From: Pigoraptor chileana
Lineage: Eukaryota; Opisthokonta; Filasterea
Assembly: GCA_943704495.1 (NCBI GenBank)
Contig: CALSCR010001079.1
Coordinates: 1-27,952, forward strand
Length of the DNA: 27,952 bases
Direction of reading: 5' to 3'
The notes under the pieces are model-generated. The model did not search any database. It had not been told where the DNA came from and worked only from the letters and a program-made list of their open reading frames with translations. The translations under genes were made by a program, and so were the position numbers. Positions 1-8,876 of the stretch are shown here, piece by piece. Every line of letters begins with the position of its first letter. Within the stretch, counting starts at the first letter, position 1.

Positions 1-75
<75 letters not shown>
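1..75. repeat. (GT)n microsatellite, truncated by window edge
   Basis: Uninterrupted GT dinucleotide tract of at least 75 bases. It reads as (CA)n in the transcript of the minus-strand carrier gene and lies in the intron after its third exon. Confidence 0.97.
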
Positions 76-77
<2 letters not shown>

Positions 78-192
78 CTGCCTGTCAATGCACTGGAATC
101 ACACATGCGGCATCTCCACTCAACTACAAAATACAATCACGCACTATTTTCCCACACAATGGCATATATTCTGAGGCGAATCGCGTCTGCAC

Positions 193-462
193 CTGTGTGA
201 GTGGTCTGTTAGGATCGCCGTGCGGACTGTTCATCTGACGAATCTCGTTTTGAAGAAATCCATAGGATGCAAAGACGGTTGCCTTGATTGCCGCGACGCC
301 AAACACAGGAGATAGAAGTCCTCGATATAGAGACGCAACCTGTGTGCATACAATGGGCAAAGAAAGTAAAGATCGAACAAATATATGCAACTCATTAGTG
401 CAGAACTATAATAATAAAAACATATGAGCTTCACAAAAGCAGACAGACAGACAGATGGACAG

Positions 463-510
<48 letters not shown>

Positions 511-1309
511 ACGGCGACAGATAGAAAGAGAGATGTTGATTCTAAGGCAGCGTATGGGCATGGAGACAGGGATACTGGCGAGGGCGTGTGCTTTAAAAGA
601 AGATAGATAGAATGACAGGTGTGGATTCCATAATGTGGATTCTATGGAATCCACACCAGAGAGAGATGTAGGATTAAAGTCAGTGTCTTAGGCGCTGTGC
701 CCATGGACTCCACAAACACCACAGAGAGAGAGAGACAGACAGACAGACAGAGAGACAGAGAGAGAGACAGAGAGAGAGAGACTGGCGAGGGCGTTTGCAT
801 TATAAAGAGAGGCTTGCACGCACCCCTTCCTTGCGGACCATCTGCCTGAAGCAGTCCACCATTCCCGTGTATATCGGCGGATTCCCCTGCGTCTGGATTC
901 GAACCTTGACCGTGTCGAGCGGGTAGCTGGCAATGACGCCCATCATACCACCGACAGTTCCACCTGCAAAGTGTTCGAGTGTGGTTGGGGGACGCCGCTT
1001 CGATACTGTCCGCAGTGGCGCAGCGGTTGATGCGCCTGCCGACGACGAATCCGCTGTTGTGGTGTTTTTTCCATCGATTTTGTGTTTTCGATGCGAAAGA
1101 AATGCAGAGAGAGTAATTGAGTTCGAAAAGCGCGAGTGGAAGTGTGTCCGCGAGATTAGTAATCGACACATAGAAGACAATTGCAATTGAAGAAAAGAAC
1201 ATGCCAAGCGTACCGAATTTTCCAGGTGGATTGCTGCATCACTATCATGGGTTTTACGATCATAGAAATATATATAGAAGAGAGTACAACAGTGCTTACC
1301 TTTCGTCAT
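193..1309 (-). CDS. Mitochondrial carrier (SLC25 family), 5' part; continues off the left edge
   Basis: Inner-membrane solute carrier. I see three exons on the minus strand: 1309-1300, 1053-824 and 339-193. The first coding exon is only 10 bases (ATG ACG AAA G) followed by the donor GTAAGC. The acceptor at 1054 restores the frame to give MTKADSSSAG. Exon 2 encodes EHFAGGTVGG and the signature PLDTVKVRIQTQ, which matches the carrier consensus PxD/ExxK/RxR ending helix 1. It ends in MVRKEG, and exon 3 opens with VASLYRGLLSPVFG, so the conserved EG-x-x-LYRG motif spans the junction. The visible protein is 129 residues, about the first of three carrier repeats, and the other two must lie left of base 1. 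Resemblance is greatest to carnitine/acylcarnitine and basic amino-acid type carriers, but the substrate-contact residues of repeats 2 and 3 are not visible, so substrate is open. The introns hold a GT array (1-75), a CA array and a dispersed-repeat copy. Confidence 0.88.
464..505. repeat. (CA)n microsatellite
   Basis: About 21 CA units inside the second intron of the carrier gene, preceded by a short (GACA)n run at 441-455. Confidence 0.95.
618..657. repeat. 15-bp perfect inverted repeat (hairpin)
   Basis: Arms GGTGTGGATTCCATA (618-632) and its exact complement (643-657) are separated by 10 bases. The right arm resembles the 3' end (ATGGACTCCACA) of the dispersed repeat that follows directly at 657-714, so the hairpin may be two head-to-head ends of that repeat. 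No target-site duplication is visible. Confidence 0.85.
657..720 (+). repeat. Dispersed GA-flanked repeat, copy 1
   Basis: Reads GA-tract, then GTAGGATTAAAGTCAGTG, then TCTTAGGCGCTGTGCCCATG, then GACTCCACA. The same order recurs near 16.0, 23.5 and, on the minus strand, 15.0 and 4.35 kb. Here it sits in a carrier intron, antisense to the gene, and is followed by a GA/GACA array (721-781). Confidence 0.8.
721..781. repeat. (GA)n/(GACA)n compound microsatellite
   Basis: Mixed GA and GACA units in the carrier intron, immediately after dispersed-repeat copy 1. Confidence 0.95.
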
Positions 1310-2375
1310 GTTTGTTATCAACGCGAACAATTACAGGGCACACAAGAGCAATGGAATTGAAATCGGCGGAAGATTAAGCTAAACCACACGATCGCAGTCA
1401 AAAGCCGGCTACACGCGCGGAGACAGCACTGAAGCGTTCGTAGTAATCCAGAGGTTATTTCTCGTCAGCGTTGCAGTTTTGGCGCGAAAGCGTAGCACAC
1501 GGACACTCCCCATCACGCGAGCAGTGCTGTTATGCACAGGGATGTGAAAATCGGTGCAACGTGTTGCGATTGGAATGGTGATGCTGTGTTGGAGAGCCAA
1601 CGCAAAAAGACTGCAGACAAACGATTCTTGTTTTCAAACACGCAAATATGCCAGATCATACGAATTCTTTGTGTCTAATAGGATATGTCTGTAGTGAGAG
1701 AAGGGTAAAGAGTGTAAAAGCAAACGAAAATCTGTGGTGCAAGACGGATGATTGCACGTTGGTTTCAGAAACAGAAGAGCGCGCGTGCGTTGTAGAATTT
1801 TCGCCCAAAGCTTTCCTAATCAGAATAACATATAACATAATAATTCTAATATGGAGCATAAATATATTGCAGAGTATGAACTTATATGGCTTATTATGGA
1901 ACGTAATGTCCAAATGAAGGAGTAGTGGTCGTACGCATGTCAGTGCGGGTTGTGGTCTCAGATGGCGGAAAATGTGTTGTGTTGGATCGCACACTCACAC
2001 TTTGCAATTGGCTTTCGGACAATCTATGGAACTGCGTTCGTCTAAACTTGCGCACACATCAGAACACAGTGTAGAAAGGAAACGAAACCAAATATGTGTG
2101 TGGAGACGTATTGTTGTGTATTTAAACGAGCAGATTCGTCAACATCATATTTGATGTAACGCGCAATATTCGATTACGTGGCGAACCATCTGGGTGGATT
2201 GCGAGGCAGACCGCGGCCGTCTTCTTTGGCTTTTACGCGCGCTCCGAGTGCTTTTCTTGAGGCATCCCGTGTGCATCGACTGAACCCCATCCGCTGCTTG
2301 TGTGCGCGCGAGGCCTCATCTCCCGCAACCGTCTCGCACCAGCGGCGGTGGTTGTGGGGGAAAGCTGGGCAGAAA
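1310..2375. promoter_or_regulatory. Divergent intergenic region between carrier and AF10-like genes
   Basis: About 1.07 kb separates the carrier start codon (minus) from the AF10-like start codon (plus), so both promoters should lie here. A TATA-like TATTTAAA occurs at 2119-2126 on the plus strand, about 250 bases before the AF10-like ATG. No comparable box is obvious for the carrier. ORFs in this stretch are short and overlap on both strands, and I see no third gene. Confidence 0.55.
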
Positions 2376-2616
2376 ATGGATAATGAGGCCGACACGTGCT
2401 GTGTCTGTTTGAAGGAGACCAACAAGAATGGCAGCGCACTCATTGAATGCGCCGGCGATGATTGCGAGGTCATCCTGCATCCCGTGAGTGGCGGATTGGT
2501 CATTGTGTGTGTTGATTGATATCCACATGTTTGGTTTCACATTGTCAACATGTGTTGGGTCGGCAGTGGATTATTGTTGTCATTTTATATTAATGTATGG
2601 TGCGTGTTCATACGAA

Positions 2617-2668
<52 letters not shown>

Positions 2669-3425
2669 GCATATTGGAAGATTTCGCAAAAACTATTAGC
2701 GTGCTCCATGTAACATATGTCATAAATTTTGAGTTATATATTGTGCTCCATCTATCACCAACTGCTCATCCCACTTTGTATTTGCCGTGAATCGCGCGGA
2801 AATTTTTGTGTGACTAGGAATGTTATGGGATCGTTGGCAAGCTGCCCGAGAAGTGGATGTGCATGCCCTGTGAGGAAGGATACGCGGGTCGCAAGCAGAT
2901 CAAGTGTGGGATCTGCTCAAATCACAGCAGAAAAGGTGCGCACTTTTGCTCTGGGGAATATGCACCCATTGTGACGTGTTTGTGTGTGTGTGTGTGTCCG
3001 TAACCGCAATGCTGTTGTTTGGTTGGTGTATAATCACACTGCTACTTACACGCACAAATACAAACACACACAAACACAAACACAGCCGCGTACAAAAAGA
3101 GTGTATCTGGAGTCTGGACGCATGTGCTGTGTGCGCTATGGACACCCGGCGTCTGCTTCAAAGATCCCGTGAGACTCACCGGAATGTCATACGACAAGGT
3201 CAATGCTGGTGCCGGCCAGTTCCAAGAGGTGTGTTTTTGGGCGCATTGCATCGGCATGTCAATGCGCAGCAATGTATAGTTATGTGCGTCTGAATCTTCA
3301 TGTTAAGCCTATCAATGTGGGTGCAGTTGTGGGTGGTATGTTTGTTTGTGTGTTGTGTGTGCATGCGTTGTTGTTGTTTGTGCGATGTGTGCATGTGTGT
3401 GTGTGAGGTGGGTGTGTTTTGCGTT

Positions 3426-3474
<49 letters not shown>

Positions 3475-4107
3475 CTCTAGAGAGAGGTAGATACAGTACC
3501 TTTTCAGCGTAATTGACTCCCCTTCTTTCATCTATTGTTTGTATTTGCGTCTGCTTTGTTATTTATCATTTATCATTTGTTTTTGTCTTTTGTGGTTAGA
3601 TAATGTCACCAACTTGCAACACATCTCGCAGTCGATACAATACCTCATCCTCCGCACCTTCATATTTCCCTTCATATTTTTTTGCTTTAATTTTGTTATC
3701 GATGGCGTCGTATTGATCACAGACTGACATGGTCAATGGAATCGCACTCACACATAACCTGTTTACCCCAACAATTAACAATCACCAAAAAAACAAAAAA
3801 CAACAAACAACAAACACAAAACAAACACCGACAACGACAACAACAACACGCACTCATCCACTGCAACAGACATGTTACATATGCCAGTATCGCGGCAGTA
3901 TCGAAAAGGCCGTGTATGGCCTGAAGATGCCCTGTGAGACACCCGGATGTGTGAACAAACTGCACGCCTTTTGTGGAGTGAGGTTTCGGTGAGTGCCTTT
4001 ATTGTCGCTGCTTCTAATCGGCCCTTGTTATGTTGCGCTTTTGTCTCCCTTCTGCCTGACACACACACAGACACAGACGCACACACTCACTCGCGCTCTC
4101 ACTCTCG

Positions 4108-4165
<58 letters not shown>

Positions 4166-4166
4166 T

Positions 4167-4201
<35 letters not shown>

Positions 4202-6815
4202 CACTCTCACTATCACTCTTACTATCACTCCTCACTCTCACTCACTTGCACTCTCCCGCTCGCTCTTACTCTTTCCTCTTACTCTTACTCTTACTCTTTC
4301 TATCAGTTTAAAGTTATTACGTTTTGTCATGGGCATAGCGCCACCACACTTTGCTTGAATTCTACCTCTCTCTCTCTGTCAATCTTCTTATTTTAATCAA
4401 ACATACTTGCCAATGATTAGAGCATTCAAACTCCCACTCTCGCGCGTTCACGCAATTGAAGGGAGGCGTTCTTCCTGTCTGTTCCAACTTTTTCGTAATT
4501 TCTTTTGTGCGGGTCTGTAGGTGTACTGCCCTCACCTACCACAAATCCCAGTATCGCCACCTTAGATCTCAAACCAGCTGTTCCACTTAGCTGCCAACTT
4601 GTGTTTTTCAATTCCTGCAGACTCCTCCACAGTGACGACAAGCGGCACTGGGGATACTGCGAGGATCACGACCCTGAGATTGAGCGTCGGCTGGTACCCA
4701 GCGGGAAGCGTGTGCAGGAGAAGGTTTGTATGATTTTCCCCCATTTTAAAAATAATAATAATGTCGCTGAGCTGGGTATGTCATTACCTTAACTTTGTCT
4801 TCCGTTAGGCCGGCATCTGTTTGTTAATGTATTTGGTCACTTTCACTCGCGTGTGCTTATTGAACTGGGGCATATTGGCCACCGGGTGCATCTGCCGTGT
4901 GTGTGTAAATGTATGTAAATGTGTCTCTGCGTGTATGTCTATGAGGTACACAGAATCGACTGTTGCAATTGCCTGTGTGGAGGGGGGTGTCAACGCACTA
5001 TTACTCGAAGATCTCTCTTATTAGAGCTGGTGCGAGCTTCTTCGTGGACACACACACACACACACTTAAACAACATTTTTGCATCCACATTCACATCCAC
5101 ATTCACACACTCTTGCACGTCCACATACATACGCACTCGCGCGTGTGGGATGCCAATTGCATCAACAATCACACAGGCGGATACGGACAAGAAGAAGAAA
5201 AAGACAGAAAAGGAAAGGGAAAAGTCGCCGCCTTCGGTACGCGATGTCAAGCACGAGGTGAAAAAAAGGGGCGGTGAAGGGAGGGATTCGAACCCGGGCA
5301 ATGACAAGGGAGAGGAGAAGACAACGCCGCCCCGTGCCTCTGTTGAAGGTCCCACTGTCGGTCGCAAGCGTAAGGCAGAATCTGAACCCGCCGAAAATGG
5401 CAAGGGTGGCTCTGGCGATGCCACAAAGGGGTCGTCTCTCACATCCGAGTCTAAAAAGGCGATTGGAAGTGCGGTGGCGGCAACTGCGGCTGTTGGGACT
5501 GACGGTCGTGCTTCCAAGAAACAGAAAGTCGCTGCTAAAAATGGAGGCGATGCTGCCGACACGTGGGTATTGGTTTTATGTGGCAGCATGTGTGAATGTC
5601 GTGTTTCGCGTCGTGTTGGTGTCGCTGTCAGAACAGAACAGACTGCGTGCATTCAATTGTGTGGCGTCGTTTTTGTCGTGTTATTTGTAGAATTTTGTTC
5701 GCACTAAACTCACTCAACACTCACACACTCACTCACACGCACTCACTCACACACACTCACTCGCTCACTCGCTCACACACGCACGCGCGCTCTCGCTGCG
5801 TGCCGTATGCATCCATGCATACACAGGGTAATGGTGGCTGCTCCTGACAATGAACTTAACGAGAAGGCAGTCGAGTCATTTCTCGACACGGAGAAACTTG
5901 AACTGCGGCGGTTTCTACAGTCGACGGCGCTGGCGACCCCGCGTGGCCTTGAGGTATGTGTGCATCCCATCGCTGTCGCCATAAAAGTGTTTTTCGCTTT
6001 CCCTTGTCGTTTTGTGGTCTTCTGTGGTTTTTTTTGGCTTTTCTTTTTTGCAATTTTTTTTCTTCAGCGCAGCCAGTCTCGGCACCCGCCGTGTTGCTCG
6101 TGTGGAATTTCTCTCCTCAATCTGACTGTTGCTGTTTGTTGCTGTTTGTGTGTGTGTGTGTATGTGCTGTTCGTGTGTCTTTTGCATGCACATAGGCCGT
6201 ACTTCCGTACATTGCGCAGCTGAAGCAGCAGAATGATGAGCTCGCGGGGAAGCTGCGCTCATTGATCAAAGAGAGAGACGATTTGACCGTCCGCCGCGAT
6301 GAATTGCAGGTGGGTGGATCAATCGCTGCGGTCATGATTGACGTGTGTAGTGTGTGTGTGTATGTGTGTATGTATGTGTGTATGTAAGTGTGTGTCTGTG
6401 TGTCTGTGTGTGCCCGTCCTTCATCACGTCCTGCTATTGCTATTGTCGAAAGTATGTAGAAGTTCAACTCAGACATCGATTTTGTGTGGGCCTGACGAAA
6501 TATCACCCTCTGTTTGTGTATCTGTATCTGTATCTGTATCTGTATCTGTATCTGTATCTGTATCTGTATGTGTATGTGTGTCTGTGTGTGTCTGTGTGTG
6601 CGCAGGGTCAATTGGCGACGACAGACGACGCGGAGGCCACCACAACAGACCACCTCACTCGCCTGCGGAGGGCGCTTCTCTCTCTCTTTGGCGTGATGAG
6701 GCCCGCCGATGTCCCACGTGACTTGGACGCATCGTCAGTCGACAGGTGTGCGCTCGCTTGGGAGTGTTTTTTATTATTTAAGTCTGTTGTGCTTTCTGTC
6801 TCCCCATGCCACACA

Positions 6816-6847
<32 letters not shown>

Positions 6848-7389
6848 TTCTCTTTCTCTTTCTCTTTCTCTTTCTCTTTCTCTTTCTCTTTCTCTTTCTC
6901 TTTCTCTTTCTCTTTCTCTCTCGATCGATCGATCGATCTCTCTGTTGGAGTTTGGAGGCGGCTTGTGGCAGAGGCGTATTGCAGTACTGAAGGTCTCTCC
7001 AAGCTCTACAATCCCTCGCTCTCCCTGCCTGTATGTCTCATTTCTCTTGGCATCTCTGCGTCTCCCGTCTCCCTCTTGCCCTTACTTTCTATGTGAGCTA
7101 TTGAGCCAACAACTGACCTGGATCACTGTAAAATCTCAACTGGATCTTCATTTTCTCCTCAAATTTTCTCGTTGTACGTTTTGCATCTTTTTTTGTTGTC
7201 AGGTTACTGCGGGATCTCGCTCACGCTGTTGAAACGTCAGACGAAGGAATGAAAGAAGCACTATTCTCGCGCACACTCCGAGAATACAAGGAAAAGAATG
7301 CGCCTCCAGCACCTCCGCCACAAGAACAACAACAACAACAGCAGCCGCTACCGTCGGCCCCTTTGATGCCACAACCAACACAGCAATAG
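2376..7389 (+). CDS. AF10/MLLT10-like chromatin reader: PHD-knuckle-ePHD module plus C-terminal coiled coil
   Basis: Ten exons: 2376-2483, 2818-2935, 3086-3228, 3870-3988, 4621-4723, 5177-5562, 5827-5953, 6196-6309, 6606-6745, 7203-7389. All sites are GT-AG with matched phases; the product is 514 residues. The start is the first in-frame ATG, with A at -3 and G at +4. Residues 8-54 form a C4HC3 PHD finger (C8, C11, C25, C30, H35, C38, C51, C54). KCGIC (65-69) is the zinc knuckle. WTHVLCALWTPGVCF (86-100), TCYIC (124-128) and CVNKLHAFC (150-158) form the extended PHD. CYGI, HVLCAL and TCYIC match human AF10/BRPF-type proteins. Residues 198-326 are a lysine-rich linker with NLS-like KKKKK, GRKRK and SKKQK. 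Residues 327-406 look like the octapeptide/leucine-zipper region that in AF10 binds DOT1L (LPYIAQLKQQNDEL). The tail is Q/P-rich. By family knowledge it reads histone H3 in the nucleus; a DOT1L partnership here is inference. It is about half the length of human AF10. Confidence 0.88.
2621..2667. repeat. (GA)n microsatellite
   Basis: Perfect AG tract of about 46 bases in intron 1 of the AF10-like gene. Confidence 0.96.
3429..3473. repeat. (GT)n microsatellite
   Basis: About 22 GT units in intron 3 of the AF10-like gene, downstream of a long GT/TTG-rich stretch. Confidence 0.95.
4085..4302. repeat. (CTCTCA)n-type hexanucleotide array
   Basis: About 220 bases of CTCTCA-like units drifting to TTACTC units at the right end, in intron 4 of the AF10-like gene. 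The intron-strand sequence is almost purely C/T with periodic A. It opens spurious frames on both strands (SHSHSH, LTLTLT, SESESE). Confidence 0.95.
4329..4380 (-). repeat. Dispersed GA-flanked repeat, minus-strand divergent copy
   Basis: On the minus strand it reads GA-tract, GTAGAATTCAAGCAAAGTG, then GGCGCTATGCCCATGAC, aligning with the other copies with a small internal gap. It lies in intron 4 of the AF10-like gene, antisense to that gene. Confidence 0.65.
5261..5333 (-). other. tRNA-3'-end-like segment inside an AF10-like exon
   Basis: On the minus strand, GGGGCGG (5333-5327) and CCGCCCC (5274-5268) are exact complements 66 bases apart end to end. Between them is a perfect Pol III B-box, GGTTCGAATCC (5294-5284), and a run of seven T follows at 5267-5261. 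No A-box or proper T-stem is visible, so this is not a working tRNA. It may be a decayed tRNA-derived insertion or chance. The sense strand encodes GRDSNPG. Confidence 0.3.
5709..5790. repeat. (ACTC)n / CA-rich array
   Basis: Imperfect CACTCA and ACTC units in intron 6 of the AF10-like gene, running to about 35 bases before the exon-7 acceptor. Confidence 0.85.
6346..6412. repeat. (GT)n / (GTAT)n array
   Basis: Imperfect GT, GTAT and GTCT units in intron 8 of the AF10-like gene. Confidence 0.85.
6515..6604. repeat. (TGTATC)n hexanucleotide array running into a 3' splice site
   Basis: Nine or so TGTATC units followed by TG/TCTG units end at the acceptor GCGCAG (6605) of AF10-like exon 9. The array occupies the place of the pyrimidine tract. 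Confidence 0.93.
6808..6943. repeat. (CTTTCT)n array with (TCGA)n core
   Basis: CT and TTTCTC units for about 110 bases, then four GATC/TCGA units, then CT again, in intron 9 of the AF10-like gene. Confidence 0.95.
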
Positions 7390-7950
7390 GATCATCACTG
7401 TCAGTGACAATTGCTTTGCTTGTGTGCATTGTCTTTTGTCTACCTTGTATGTTGAGATTGATCACGGCTATCGTTGTGGTGTCATCGTCTCTCTTGCTTG
7501 CCTTTTCTGGGCCTTCGTTTATTCACAAGTTACTGTGCATTGTCAGTGCTTCATGTACGTTCCGTCACCCAACACTCTCGAACAGACTTTTGCAATTCTG
7601 CCGAAGATATGTGTTTTGCTATTTCCATTTGCATTCGCCCGCATTCATTGAGGACGCGACGCTTGTATCAAATATCGGCCGAGAGGAATGTATAACCTTC
7701 CATCTCCACCTTCAGCTACTGAGATCCCTCCATCTCCACTTCAGCTACTGAGATCACAAAATAGGGTGGACTGGCACGCTCGCATGCACACGTGCGCGTC
7801 ACAGGCTACTGCTGCGCAGCCAAACTCGACGACGGATCGATCGAATTGCAGTTCCGCCAACCCTCTTTTGAAGACGTTTTCGGGAATCGAAACAATCGAT
7901 CTTTTAAAGTCTTTGGATTTTGGCAGTCGGAAGAAAGTCAGCACGGCATA
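7390..7950. other. 3' flank of the AF10-like gene
   Basis: Follows the TAG at 7387-7389. No canonical AATAAA is seen near the stop. Contains an imperfect tandem duplication at 7696-7755 and no recognisable coding sequence. Confidence 0.5.
7696..7755 (+). repeat. Two-copy tandem duplication of about 30 bp
   Basis: CCATCTCCACCTTCAGCTAC followed by TGAGATC occurs at 7696-7726 and again, with two small deletions, at 7727-7755. Confidence 0.9.
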
Positions 7951-8150
7951 ATTTTTTTTTTGCACTGTGTGACTTGAAAACAGTTGTAGGGAAGCTCATC
8001 AGAAGAAGAAAGAGAACGAGCCACGTCTTTCTTTCCTTGAGTGCAATTGACCGTCAGTCACGCGCAGCCGATCAGTGTCGGATCGATCCACCTCGATTTT
8101 AAAGATTCAAATTCAGTTGCTTCTCAACCGCGCCGCGCTCATTTATTGGA

Positions 8151-8876
8151 TCACTCGAGAGTGCATTGCCGAAATGGGGCAAGCATCGATATGGACTCGG
8201 AATAGACATGCCACAGATTCATCCATTCATAGATTTTGGATGTGCGAGAACAGGCTGGATGATTCCATTGTGTGCTGTCTGGCGCAACACCACGCCTCTG
8301 ATTGGAACCGTTGCGCTTGATCTTTCCATGTTGAAATGGGGCGCTCCGATCGGAATCCGGTGGAACATTTGTTAAAGCACGTGTGTTCTCCAATTCGCAC
8401 CACGTGTTCGGTTTATTTCTGTGTCGATCAAACAACAAGGACGATTGATGTGGCAACAAAGATTTGCGGTCAGTTGCATCCGTGGGAGAACATGCCTGCT
8501 TAACCACAAATTCCCATCGTGCGTGGCGATATTTTTCAAACCCGCCGCCGCGACCGGGACTGACTGCGTCAGTGAGAAAAGAATCCAGAACGTGTTTTGA
8601 GTATGTGTGTGCAAAAACGAACGCACATCCCGCACGTTGGATGCATCTGATTGGTTCCATCGGACTGATGTCACGCCGCCAACGCCTGGCGGAATGCTGA
8701 AAGAGAAGAGAGAATATAATTAGCTTGATTGGATGGGGAATGTCGTGGAACGTGCCGTGACCGTCCGGGCTGTCATGGCAGCACTGACGCAATAATGGAA
8801 TGTACTGAGTGACGCCTGGGGTTCTGCTCATTAGCCCCACAACACGGGACTCGGTGCACGTGGTCAGTGCCACCAT
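8151..8876 (-). CDS. Orphan single-exon ORF, 241 residues, unrecognised
   Basis: Longest open frame in the 3.7-kb gene-poor stretch. ATG is at 8876-8874 and TGA at 8153-8151. The product is basic and rich in H, R and S, with no signal peptide, transmembrane run, repeat or family motif I can name. The frame extends eight codons upstream of the ATG without another ATG. In about 50% GC DNA an ORF of this length is uncommon but expected roughly once in a window this size, so length alone does not prove coding. It could be an orphan gene, a decayed mobile-element ORF or chance. No promoter or polyadenylation signal stands out. Confidence 0.22.
   Translation of the reverse strand: MVALTTCTESRVVGLMSRTPGVTQYIPLLRQCCHDSPDGHGTFHDIPHPIKLIIFSLLFQHSARRWRRDISPMEPIRCIQRAGCAFVFAHTYSKHVLDSFLTDAVSPGRGGGFEKYRHARWEFVVKQACSPTDATDRKSLLPHQSSLLFDRHRNKPNTWCELENTRALTNVPPDSDRSAPFQHGKIKRNGSNQRRGVAPDSTQWNHPACSRTSKIYEWMNLWHVYSESISMLAPFRQCTLE

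Noticed and set aside
895-905. Perfect Pol III B-box complement inside the carrier exon.
   Set aside because: It is fully explained by the codons for VKVRIQT in the carrier signature; no A-box, stem or terminator nearby. It also lowers the weight of the similar match at 5284.
3600-3640. A possible extra AF10-like exon encoding NVTNLQHISQS, resembling the BRPF linker before TCYIC.
   Set aside because: It has no usable donor and breaks phase. Exon 3086-3228 joins exon 3870-3988 directly with canonical sites, phase 0, and nearly the linker length of human AF10.
4085-4302. Regular short repeats that could suggest a CRISPR array.
   Set aside because: They are a degenerate hexanucleotide microsatellite without spacers, in a eukaryotic intron.
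8345-8380. Plus-strand SDRNPVEHLLKH resembling the DLNPIEHLW motif of Tc1/mariner transposases.
   Set aside because: A stop codon lies nine codons upstream in frame, no other catalytic Asp motifs or terminal repeats were found, and the match is short enough to be chance.
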